Source: Physocladia obscura (taxonomy: Eukaryota; Chytridiomycota; Chytridiomycetes; Chytridiales; Chytriomycetaceae). From it: a stretch of 16,671 nt of DNA. The stretch is from contig JADGJH010000570.1 in assembly GCA_027596945.1 (NCBI GenBank), positions 1 to 16,671 of the forward strand. Direction: 5' to 3'. The number at the start of each line of letters is the position of its first letter. Position 1 is the first letter of the stretch. Of this stretch, positions 8,601 through 16,671 are shown in pieces. Both the position numbers and the translations under genes were made by a program. The notes beneath the pieces were generated by a model. It did no database searches. It saw only the letters and a list, made by a program, of their open reading frames with translations, and was not told the DNA's origin.

Positions 8601-11213
8601 TTTTGTAATTGTTAATGTGTTTTGACTGAATCTAATTTATATTTAGCTTTCCGTGGATACCGAGCTCGTAAAATGTACAAAGAGGAACGTGAGAAGCGAG
8701 CAGTTACAAAGTTGCAAGCTGCATTTCGTCGCCACTTGGCGCAATCGCAATACCAAAAATCGCTCAACGCAGTTCTCTACATACAAGCTCTCCTTCGTAC
8801 TGCAAAGAACAAAAAGACTCTTGTCAGCGCCCGGCGCAATGCTGCTGCTATTCGGATTCAAAAAGTTTTTCGCGGTTCGCAAGAGCGCAAGCTCTATAAG
8901 GTTCAGCAAGGCCAAATTGTACTTCTCCAAGCATGCATTCGCAAACGCAAGGCAGTTGCCGAACTTAAGCATCTTAAGGCCGAGTCGAAATCCGTTGGGA
9001 AACTCAAGGAAGTCAACTACAAGCTTGAAAGCAAGGTTGTCGAGCTGTCACAGGCGGTTAAGAGCCGTGCCGAGGAAGTTGATGCGTTGCTTGAGAAAGT
9101 ATCGCTGCTTGAAAGTAACTTGGCAAGTTGGAAGGAGAAGTTTACCAGAGTCGACCAAGGCACGAAAGGCAATGCAGACAAATTGGCGGAGGCCAATTCC
9201 AACTTAAAGGCTGAGCTTGACGTTAGCGAGACGAATAAAAATGCGTTGCAGAAGGAAAATGACCGAATCAATAATTTGCTGAAAAAAAAAGATGCGGAGA
9301 TTGAGAATTTGACTGCCGAATCTGCGAAATACAAGGAAGAGTCGATCAAGTACAAAGAGGAAATGCTGAAGTTGAGAGAAGATATCAAGAACAACGCAGG
9401 TCGTCCCAGCACTGTTGCTGTTCCTGGCGCTGTTCCCACTCCTGATGCATCTGCTACTGTTGTTGGTGGTGAGGACCCAGCCGTTGCTGCTGCTTTGCGT
9501 AAAGAAATTGCCTCTCTTCGTGAACAAATGAGCCGTCTTATTGCCGGAAAATGGACACGCGACCGGGTCGCCGATTCGCTACTTGCCGTTAGCAACGCTG
9601 AAAGTACAGCCGGATCTGCTCGCCCAACAGTTGGATCGTCGATGAACCAACACATGCAAATGGAAGTTCAAGCTGCTATTGCAGCTCGTCCGCGCCCAGT
9701 TAGTGTCAACGACTTTGCTGTTCCATTGGAACGTGGTTCTAGAATGTCAATGATGTCCAAAAGATCATCAACTCAAGAGCTTCCACCTGACTATGACAGC
9801 ACGTCAAGTGCAGATGTAAGTTTTCTCGTGTTTATAATAACTTCAGTTTTAAGTTAAAATTTATTGTTCAACAGCGTATTCTCAATGTTCTCCAGGATAA
9901 GGCACTAGAAGATGAAATCATTGACTCGTTGGTGACCAACTTACGAATTCCGCTTCCAAGCACTCAGACTGTTGCGACCAGAAAAGAAATCTTTTTCCCA
10001 GCTCATCTTGTGGGAATTTGCATGACACAATTGTTGCGTAATAATTTGGGAGTGCGGATGCAACTGCTTTTGCCAAACGCCATGAATGCTATTCAAAACT
10101 TGACCATGGTAATAAAAAACGACAATCTTTTTTTATTTGTTGACTTCAACGAAATTTGCAGAAATTCGAAGACGACTATGTTTCTGCATTCTGGCTTTCA
10201 AATTGTTTTGAGCTTCTTTGCGTTGTTCGAACAATCCAAGAAAGAGAAGCGCGCGAACAAATACGTCGCCGTATGCAGGGCCTTCAAAACGACATGGATT
10301 CTGCCAACCCAGAAAAAGCACTTGAGCAAATTCGCTCTGACTTGGAAATTTTACTCATGGACATTTACCACGGCTGGATCAAGGAGCTCAAGAAGCGACT
10401 TGCGAACATGATTGTGCCGGCTGTTATTGAGAATCAGTCGTTACCCGGTTATATTTGCAAGCAGTCAGGAGGAATCTGGGGCAAGTGGGGAAAATCGGCA
10501 ACATCTTCTCAATTTACAATTGAACAGTTGCTCAACTTCTTGAGCAAGTTGAGTAAAACAATGCGGTGTTACTACATGGAAGATTCAATGACACGTCAAA
10601 TTTTGACAGAGCTGTTGCGAGTTATTGGTGTTTCAGCGTTTAACCATATCCTTGTTCGCAAAAACTTTTGTACTTGGAAGCGCGGAGTTCAAATTCAGTA
10701 CAATGTTTCGCGTTTGGAGGAGTGGTGCACGACACATGGAATTGCGGAAGGTAATTATTTTCTTTTTTACTCCTTTTTTTACCGATTTTTTTTTCTTTCG
10801 GAAAGCCACATTGCATTTGCAGCAGTTGCTACAGGCTGCAAAGCTCTTGACTTTGAACAAAACTTCTCCTCAAGATATTGAAACCATATTTGACGTCTGT
10901 TTCTTGCTCAACCCCACGCAAATCAAGAAACTACTATCTTTGTATTATGCGGCTGACTTTGATTCACCGGTTTGAACTCTTTCATTTTCATAATGTTTAT
11001 CTGTTAACACGCGTATTCCAGTTATCACCGGAACTGCTTAAGATTGTTGCTAATAGGGCTATGCTCAATGAGAAATCCGATACTTTGTTGCTTGATTTGG
11101 ATTTGGCACCGGACTTTACTAAGCCAAGCACGCGTCCTGTTGAATACATCGACAGATTCATTCCCGCTTGGATCTCTTTGCCAAACATTGCAATTATTGC
11201 TTCGAATAATTGA
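5650..11213 (+). CDS. MYO2: Class V myosin heavy chain (fungal Myo2 type)
   Basis: Actin-based motor that carries vesicles and organelles for polarised growth. Fourteen exons: 5650-5685, 5746-5859, 5921-6045, 6107-6232, 6296-6338, 6462-6674, 6737-7489, 7553-8002, 8053-8593, 8647-9815, 9875-10108, 10162-10750, 10806-10969, 11022-11213. All phases close and give 1,582 residues, close to yeast Myo2 in size. In order: SH3-like N-terminus; motor with P-loop GESGAGKT (172-179), switch I NDNSSR (229-234), switch II DIFGFE (453-458), actin-region HYIRCLKPN (658-666) and [14 protein letters not shown] (685-698); six IQ motifs (about 765-910) for calmodulin-type light chains; coiled coil (about 915-1048) for dimerisation; Ala/Pro/Ser-rich linker; globular cargo-binding tail (about 1190-1560) with the DIL domain, including QSLPG, YYMED and [18 protein letters not shown]. 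No motor residue I checked is missing. The first intron has two possible acceptors. Intron 12 ends in AAG. Confidence 0.96.
5686..5745 (+). other. Myosin intron 1 with tandem in-frame acceptors
   Basis: The donor GTGCGT after codon 12 can pair with TTTTTAG ending at 5730 or with CATCAG ending at 5745. The sites are 15 nt apart, so both keep the frame; the upstream one would insert LLHHQ before GTKAW. I chose 5745 because GTKAW then follows directly, as in family members. CTTAC near 5720 is a possible branch site and suits either acceptor. Confidence 0.5.
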
Positions 11214-11238
11214 TTGATTCTGTCAAAAACAGAGACTC

Positions 11239-11244
11239 AATAAA
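11239..11244 (+). promoter_or_regulatory. Poly(A) signal of the myosin gene
   Basis: AATAAA lies 25 nt after the myosin TGA in DNA that otherwise shows no coding signal. Confidence 0.6.
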
Positions 11245-11541
11245 CATCTTTATGAAATAATTCTTTTTTTCAAAACGCCCGTAAACCAATTATGTGTTGA
11301 TTAAACACAGTAAATGAGCTGAACAGTTTGATCACAAATTCAAACATGCTGGATATTGGTACCAGGTTGCAACTGCTCGTGGAACGTCAAAGATTGTATT
11401 TGTATCAAATGGTATTCCATGTCATATTAAGGCATCAACATGGTCAGCCAATAAATTCTACTATGGCTCACATAAAAGTCGAGGGTCACACACTAGCAGT
11501 TCAGCAGGACAATCAGCTACTGTCACAAACTTCTCAACCAC

Positions 11542-11926
11542 CAAACCGCCCAATGAATCGCCCATCCACACCTTACGGTGTAAAGTATAACCACGGTTTT
11601 TCATTTTTGCTCGGCAGCGAGGGCTGCCGGTTTTGTCTTTTTATCGATTTTCACCAAAAATTTGTGCCCTGCACTTTTCTGCAACGAAAATACACGCAAA
11701 TGTCCCTCCCTTCACTTTGTTAACACCGATCACAAACTCACTACACTCTTCAGCACCATCACAAAATCGTACAGCATCAACACATCCACCGTCACACGTT
11801 ACGGTGTAATGTGTAATCACTGTTTTTCATTTTTTACTTGTTCTCACGTGAGAACAAGTAAAAATGAAAAACAGTGGTTACACTTTATACCGTAAGGTGT
11901 GGATGGGCAATTCATTGGGGGGTTTG
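11542..11926. repeat. Nested inverted-repeat (foldback / MITE-like) element
   Basis: The left arm 11542-11607 and right arm 11861-11926 are reverse complements at 61 of 66 positions by hand count. A third, partial copy in the left-arm orientation lies at about 11793-11834. With the right arm it makes a nearly loopless hairpin centred at 11847/11848, whose innermost 34 bp (11831-11864) are a perfect palindrome. A small GC-rich hairpin, CGGCAG/CTGCCG (11612-11617/11624-11629), sits inside. No transposase is encoded. Ends and target duplication are not clear. It is probably a non-autonomous DNA element or the product of an inverted duplication. Confidence 0.75.
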
Positions 11927-12049
11927 AAGAACTTCAAAATCCTAGCTGGAATGTAAGATATAGATTGAATATTGATCAAATATTGATGTTCCTTCAAATT
12001 TGGATTCACAAAAACAGTTTTAATGCCAAAATTTTCTTTAAAGCAATGA

Positions 12050-12362
12050 TTATCTTCGCTTTTTCTGAAGCAAACGTCCTTCATGAGTAAAAGTTTGTCT
12101 GGATTTTGTCCTTGGGGCATATTTATACCGAGTTCCCGCAGGAAAACGACCAATAAATTTCACCTTAAAAAAAACACAGGTTCAACTTCAGAATTCTGGT
12201 ACTCTTGCTCCTCTTGCGCTTGCATCATTGAGTTGGTTTTAAAAAGAGATAAAAAAGGGGAAGAGAAAGGATTCACTTACTTGTATCACGTTCACTTACC
12301 TCGTTTTTTGTGTTATTTGGTTTTCTGACTTTTTTACGTTTTAAACCGAAATTAACTTGAAA
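12050..12362 (-). other. Possible unassigned exons, minus strand
   Basis: Reading the minus strand, a TATATAAAA box-like sequence (about 12367-12375) is followed by two GTAAGT donors (near 12300 and 12281), then ATGATGCAAGCG near 12225, which opens MMQAQEEQEYQNSEVEP. A T8 tract ending in AAG (12164-12174) then looks like an acceptor. After it, 12050-12163 is open for 37 codons (KFIGRFPAGTRYKYAPR and a basic end) to TAA. The pieces do not join in phase with a normal-length intron, so this may be a small gene, a 3' extension of the neighbouring gene, or a relic. No family is recognised. Confidence 0.3.
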
Positions 12363-12403
12363 AATTTTTATATACAAATAGCTATCAGTCACGTTCAACC
12401 ACT

Positions 12404-14619
12404 CTAACGCGGATTTCCTTTTAAAGCCTCCATGTTGATAATAGCTCTCGCAACAAAGTGTAAATCCGATCCGCACTCAATTTTTGGTACTGGCACAGTC
12501 AACTGTTTTGTGGCAATCGGAGTCCACCAATAATTATTTTGTTGAATCTGTTGTCTCTTAAAATTTCCGTATTTTTTAAATTGGCGTTTTCGCCTGTAAT
12601 TTTTTTGACAAATTGGAGGGAGGGGCTGATGCGGCGACAACAGTGGCACTTGGGGCAAATTTGAGAAATGCAGATCTGACGGAGATTTCAGTTGGCCTGA
12701 GGGTCTAATAATAATCTGCGATTTTATTTCTGGCATTATTTTTAATTTATTCAAATGAAGTAGTGATGGCGATTGGTTTGATTTTAAACTTTCTTCCGAT
12801 GATAATGATGCCGTCTGGTTGAGGAACGTACTGTTTTTTTCGTCTTTATATCTTTTCGGCGGAGTGAAGAGTTGTTTGATTGTTATTGGAATTTGTTCTG
12901 CTACGTGGAATTTTGAAACGGGTGAAATTTGTCTCGATGAATTTTTTCGCTGAAAAATGATTGAATTATCAAAGGTTGTTTTTTTGACTGTGCCTTTCAT
13001 TTCGATGTCTGCTTTTGAATTACAACGAATTTTTGAATCAACAGATTCGGTTTCAAGAAAGTCTGTATTTTGAGAATCCATATTCACCAATTTCGCTCCA
13101 ATACTTCTAACCGGAAAGTTAATACTTCGTTCATACGCACTAGATGATCGTTTCTCGTGCATCAAATCATTCGAGAGGGATGATTCAATGTTGGATGTGA
13201 TTGTTCGGTTTTGATTGTCTAATTCAAACATGTTATTTCTGTTTTCTGAGGATTGGCGTTTAATTTCGTTGCTGTTCTTGTAAGTAATTGTGGTTTCTGC
13301 AGGGATAGAGTTATTATCTATCAAATAATCGTATTGTAATTCAGTTTGTTTCAAAGTTGATTCTTCTGTTGCCACTGCCGCGTCATTATTTTCACTAAAA
13401 ATTTTCAAGAATGATTGAGCATCTAAGAAGTTGCGGTTGCTTTTTTCTGATGATTGAGATTTATTTTTTGCATGGATTTTATTGGCAATTGCATCAGATG
13501 AATAATAGTATTGCTTTCCTGTCTGTGTGACGATTGACTCTTCTGTCGCTACAGCCTGACTTTTTTCACTAGATACGTGCGAGAATGATTGAATTTCTGA
13601 AACATGTATCAATCTTTCGCGCGAATGAGTAGTATTAGATTTCTTTAATTCTGCTACTTCTATTGCTGTTTGTGCTGTTGTTGCTGGTTCATAAAATTTA
13701 TTCACACCGGATTGTATCGTTTGTTTTTGTTCATCCAGTTTATTTAAAGTTGCTATTGACTTCTTACTTGACCGCGATTGCTCCAGGGGTAGTCGAATTT
13801 TTTTTTTCGAATTGGCTTCTATCTGATTTTTACTCCATTTAATATTTATATGCTCGTTTTCATTGTAGCTTAATTCAGAGAGTATATTTTCGGCGTTTTT
13901 ATTGACAACTGAATTTTGAAGGAGTACATCTGGAATATTTTCGTTGTTACGAATCATAATTTTTGAATCAGTATTTGATTTGGAGGTTCCAACAAAAGAT
14001 TCATTAGTATTGTTGATGATTGGTGTTCCTAACTTATTATGTGAATAGATAGTTAGCTGCTGCAACAGTATTCGACTATCAGATTCAAAATTTTGTGAAA
14101 TATCTTTAGCTGTGTTCACCAAGATTTTATTATTGTCACTAGTATTCAGGCTTCCAGTTTCATAAAAGTCTGGTCTGTTTGTTTTGTTGTTTATATCATA
14201 TCAAAAAAAAAAAAAAGAGGAAAAAAAGTTTCATACAGTTTGGGTTCTACAGCCAAAAGTGCTTGAGCGACTTCATCTTCCGCAGTCAGTCCTTCCTGTG
14301 CCAACAACATGAGCATATTTTGTGCCGCTTGCTGTTTCCCAAAATACAACAACAGAGCTCTAATACCCAATAACGATGATCTTATGCGACGAAGATTCGT
14401 GTCATTTATTTTAGACAGCTTTCTTGGCTTGTATTCGAGTTCATTATCGCTGTTGTCGTCAAACTCAAACGCTTTTTGTAGATTATTGAGAATCATTGTG
14501 GTCAGCAAACGTTTCGCATCAACGATAAGAATGTCAACGCGGAAATGATCGTCTTCGGGAAGGTCTTCAAGCATTTGGATGACGACAGTTAAATAACGCG
14601 CTTCAGGGCTGTCATCCAT
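12404..14619 (-). CDS. Unrecognised 717-residue protein, Ser/Asn-rich with internal duplication
   Basis: I do not recognise this protein. Exon 1 is 14237-14619 and exon 2 is 12404-14174, joined in phase over a 62-nt intron (GTATGA...AAACAG), a length typical of this window. Without splicing the first exon would run into a poly-Phe tail and stop. Residues 1-128 are mostly helical and acidic-hydrophobic, resembling a folded domain (for example ILIVDAKRLLTTMILNNLQKAF in two runs, and YFGKQQAAQNMLMLLAQEG). Residues 129-650 are low-complexity, rich in Ser, Asn, Lys and Glu, and probably disordered. Inside them two tandem units of about 58 and 68 residues (about 322-379 and 380-447) share QSF...SE...AVATEES...Q...Y and QSSE. 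A Pro-rich segment (LLSPHQPLPPICQ) and a basic segment (YRRKRQFKKYGNFKRQQ) precede the C-terminus. No transmembrane span or signal peptide is seen. It may be a regulatory or scaffold protein; that is a guess. Confidence 0.75.
13217..13594 (-). repeat. Degenerate tandem duplication inside the 717-residue protein gene
   Basis: Two adjacent coding units, 13421-13594 and 13217-13420, encode similar segments. In the first, QSFSHVSSEKSQAVATEES leads to QTGKQYYY and KSQSSEKSNRNFLD. In the second, QSFLKIFSENNDAAVATEES leads to QTELQYDY and KRQSSENRNNMFELD. The order of the motifs is the same and only spacing differs, so this is probably an old in-frame duplication. Confidence 0.6.
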
Positions 14620-15322
14620 TACTTTTTCTTTTTTTTCTTTTTTTTTTCAAAAATAGTAAATATTTATAGAAACAATGGCATGAAACAAAGAGAAAAATAA
14701 ACAAAAGTAGTCGTTTCCTATAAGCCCAGAGTCAAATATCCTTTCATAAATTTGGGAAACATAAATTATAATTGTTTTATTTGAAAAAAATCAAAACAGT
14801 CTATGATGTTTGCAAGAAACGACGTGGGAACTGTTTAGGGTATAACACGCTTTAAAGGGCTCAAATCGGAATTTCTAATCACACCGTCAAGAATGTTTTT
14901 TGGTAACTGAGTTGATTTATTTCCCAAATATTGATTGAAGTTCATCCTCTCTCTTCACCCAAACGCTTTTGCATCCATTTTATGAATAGAACAAAAGTTG
15001 CAGTCGAAATTTAATTTAAACTGTACTGGCATTCGCATTTTGGACCAATTCAACCACCAATAATACAGAATTTTCGACAACAATTACTAGTACAGTAGTA
15101 ATTTTTGAATCAAGAAGAGTTTAATCAGTGGCTCGTTGATATCAGCGGCTTTGTCCGTTTTTTGAAATCAAATGGTAATTTTCAGTCAGTTAGAATTGCT
15201 AGAAATTAGCACAATAATAAGTTTATACTGAGATAAAAAAAACACAGCAAAATTTTTTTGTTTATTAAAATAAAGGAAACTTGTTTATTTCTGTTAAAGA
15301 AAACTTAATTTCCACACAGTGA
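14620..15322. other. Intergenic region, no gene seen
   Basis: This is AT-rich DNA with stops in all frames. The start of the 717-residue protein gene is preceded by a long T/C tract (about 14622-14648), which is A/G-rich on its own strand. A small hairpin, ATTACT...AGTAAT, lies near 15083-15102. The end near 15261-15289 holds likely poly(A) signals for the minus-strand gene to the right. Confidence 0.5.
15261..15289 (-). promoter_or_regulatory. Poly(A) signals of the multi-span membrane protein gene
   Basis: TTTATT at 15261-15266 and 15284-15289 reads AATAAA on the minus strand, about 34-62 nt after the stop codon at 15323. Confidence 0.5.
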
Positions 15323-16212
15323 TTATGAAGAATTCATTTTGCACTGCATGCTTTTTTTTCTCTCGTGAATCCAAAACAGCTCTGAATTCACGACGCAAAC
15401 ATAAACAGAATTCTGCAGTGACATAACCACAGCATATAAAAAAGGGTTGGTTATTTTGGCAGAAACATAAACCACAAACGTGTTAACTACAAATATTATG
15501 ACACTGCGTAAAACTATTGAATACTGGTTAAATACAACAAACAGGGATTTCAGACTCAACCATTTTCTTTCAAAATATTTTGCCCGAATTTTGACTGACT
15601 ATTCAGGAGTAATCCTCGATTCAAGATCAGAATTGTTGCTGTGCAACAAAAATCAATTGCAATATCCGCTAAATTATACCCCAATCCTGTCAGCGAAGAT
15701 GGATTGTAAATGCATAGTCCATTTAATTCATCCCATATTCCACCACTTTCTTTCAAATCCCATACTGTCCAGAGGAATCGATTTAAGCCAAGAAAAATAC
15801 AGCCGTATTTCATCCATTGTTTCCGCCCACAAGCTGAAAAAGTTTTGAATGCCATAAAAGAGTTTTTTGATTGAAAACAAAAGTCCGCAATAATAATAAA
15901 TAAATAATAAAAAAAAAATAAAAAAAAGGAAAGAAAAAACCTAAACTGATGTTCATCAAGTGACTGGATGCATTCATTACAAAGTCGCCTATAATACATT
16001 GCTGTTCATTCCAAATGAAACTAATCAAGAACAGGGGTTGAAATCCAATGAACAAGAGATTAAAAATAATGATGAGAATCCCAGCGAAGCGAAAAGAAGT
16101 TGAATTTTTGCTTTTCAGCTTTAAAATTGCCTTGCAATGCTATTTGCATGCTGTATCCGGAAATTAAGCTGATGGCAAAGTTGTCCAAATTTATAGGTGA
16201 AGTGATTGACAT
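15323..16212 (-). CDS. Multi-span membrane protein, receptor-like; 5' part frame-disrupted
   Basis: The 3' part is well supported. Exon 15323-15513 joins exon 15561-15833 over a 47-nt intron (15514-15560) to read LKENVLRSVIIFVVN in phase. A 107-nt intron (15834-15940, T-rich) joins it to a segment beginning 15941. Hydrophobic spans, from the N-terminal side, are: GILIIIFNLLFIGFQPLF and on to SFIW; YGCIFLGLNRFLWTVWDL; GYNLADIAIDFCCTATILIL; VIIFVVNTFVVYVSA; PFLYAVVMSLQNSVYVCVV. WDLKESGGIWD sits in a loop, and a charged tail follows the last span. The likely start is ATG 16212 (SITSPINLDNFAISLISGYS), but its frame differs from the first span and no GT lies between them, so an indel near the A/T run at 16105-16109 or a missed exon is needed. 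An integral membrane protein, perhaps a fungal receptor-like family; ligand unknown. Confidence 0.6.
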
Positions 16213-16473
16213 GAGTTGTGTTTTTTGTGTGTTTTTCAATAAATTTTTTACAGAGCATCTCATTTCTGTTATTTTTTTTTGATCTAATCATTTTCACAAA
16301 TGGAATTTTTTATTTATTTTTGATATCGATATCAGACACTTCTTCAATTTGGGATATTGATAATAAAAATAAATAAAAAACTCCATTCATGAAAATGATT
16401 AAATCAAAAAAAACATACATAAGAGGGTCATATCTCTCTCCAAAAAAATTTATTGAAGCACAACTTTGGTAAA
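16213..16473. other. Spacer with foldback repeat
   Basis: This lies between the divergent starts of the membrane protein gene (-) and the possible right-edge gene (+). It is extremely AT-rich and is mostly occupied by the inverted repeat 16273-16413. An in-frame ATG at 16263 (-) could extend the membrane protein by 17 residues. Confidence 0.4.
16273..16413. repeat. Inverted repeat, 61-bp arms (foldback / MITE-like)
   Basis: The left arm 16273-16333 and right arm 16353-16413 are reverse complements at about 54 of 61 positions by hand count, around a 19-nt loop. The arms begin with T8GAT/ATCA8. GATATCGATATC, a perfect 12-bp palindrome, lies at 16322-16333. No coding capacity is present. The sequence is unrelated to the foldback element at 11542-11926. 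Confidence 0.75.
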
Positions 16474-16671
16474 ATGTCCCACGCTGCACTATCGGCTAAC
16501 GTGCAAATGGCCTCCACCACAACACTACTGTTGGAGGAGCATATGCGCTCTCTCTGCTCAATTAGCCATTACACCTACGTGCAGGACTCTGGTTGCCAAT
16601 CTGCCAACCACTTCGACAAGTAACTGGCAATAGGCAAGTCCACATATCAACATACTGGCCTGCAGCACGTA
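16474..16671 (+). CDS. Possible first exon of a gene cut by the window end
   Basis: An ATG at 16474 opens a frame of clearly higher GC content than the DNA before it. It begins MSHAALSANVQMASTTTLLL and contains several Cys and His (SLCSISHYTYVQDSGC). Unspliced it stops at TAA 16621 after 49 residues. A GTAACT donor at 16620 and CTGCAG acceptor ending at 16665 define a 46-nt intron of the size usual here, which would carry the frame past the stop and out of the window. No family is recognised; the fragment is too short to judge. Confidence 0.4.

Larger units (their letters stand above)
11214..12403. other. Convergent spacer with foldback element and possible stray exons
   Basis: This lies between the 3' ends of the myosin gene (+) and the 717-residue protein gene (-). 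It holds the foldback element at 11542-11926 and a set of possible minus-strand exons at about 12050-12362, both listed separately. No other gene is visible; 11328-11520 is open on the plus strand but resembles no family. Confidence 0.5.

Noticed and set aside
9017..9655. Long minus-strand open frame inside the myosin coiled-coil and linker region (212 residues, Ser/Ala-rich)
   Set aside because: It is the antisense shadow of myosin exon 10. Its Ser/Leu-rich composition follows from Lys/Glu/Ala codons on the true strand.
10818..10822. TTGCAG as the acceptor of myosin intron 12
   Set aside because: It leaves the wrong phase and deletes the start of the [13 protein letters not shown] helix; the AAG ending at 10805 keeps phase and the helix.
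12404..14122. Treating the 572-residue frame alone as a complete gene
   Set aside because: Its first usable codon is TTG, not ATG, and it stays open upstream to a splice acceptor that joins the 14237-14619 exon in phase.
15480..15848. Plus-strand 122-residue open frame
   Set aside because: It is antisense to two well-supported exons of the multi-span membrane protein, and its composition is that of a reverse complement.
1..16671. CRISPR array, bacterial operon or phage-type system
   Set aside because: The genes have spliceosomal introns and no direct-repeat array with spacers exists; the window is eukaryotic nuclear DNA.

Overview
The window looks like nuclear DNA of a zoosporic (chytrid-like) fungus. 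It is eukaryotic, with AT-rich intergenic DNA, many homopolymer T/A runs and genes split by GT-AG introns that are mostly 46-75 nt long. The anchor gene is a complete class V myosin of the fungal Myo2 type: six IQ motifs and a globular DIL tail. A rhodopsin-like seven-helix receptor and a second multi-helix membrane protein of receptor-like layout also fit Chytridiomycota, which carry such receptors in numbers that yeasts do not. The taxonomic call is an inference from protein style. No rRNA or mitochondrial marker is present to settle it.

Layout: 1-2629 is mostly gene-poor, AT-rich and repeat-bearing DNA, with one weak two-exon ORF on the minus strand (1396-1652). 2630-3601 (+) is a two-exon seven-transmembrane receptor. 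3602-4305 is intergenic with an unresolved coding-like patch. 4306-5249 (-) is a four-exon mitochondrial ClpP protease. 5250-5649 is a 400-bp divergent promoter region. 5650-11213 (+) is the 14-exon myosin V heavy chain, 1,582 residues by my splicing. 11214-12403 holds a nested inverted-repeat (foldback) element and an unassigned set of possible minus-strand exons. 12404-14619 (-) is a two-exon gene for an unrecognised 717-residue protein with an internal duplication. 14620-15322 shows no gene. 15323-16212 (-) is a multi-membrane-span protein gene whose 5' part changes frame. 16273-16413 is a second foldback element. 16474 to the end (+) may be the first exon of a gene leaving the window.

clpP and the myosin gene are divergently transcribed from a shared 400-bp spacer. 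The myosin gene and the 717-residue gene converge on the foldback-containing spacer. The genes do not form a visible pathway: one is a mitochondrial protease, one an actin motor for cargo transport and polarised growth, one a surface receptor, and the rest are unassigned. I found no CRISPR array, tRNA, rRNA or prokaryotic feature. Exon boundaries were set by hand from GT-AG sites, phase agreement and remembered family consensus, so individual junctions may be off.
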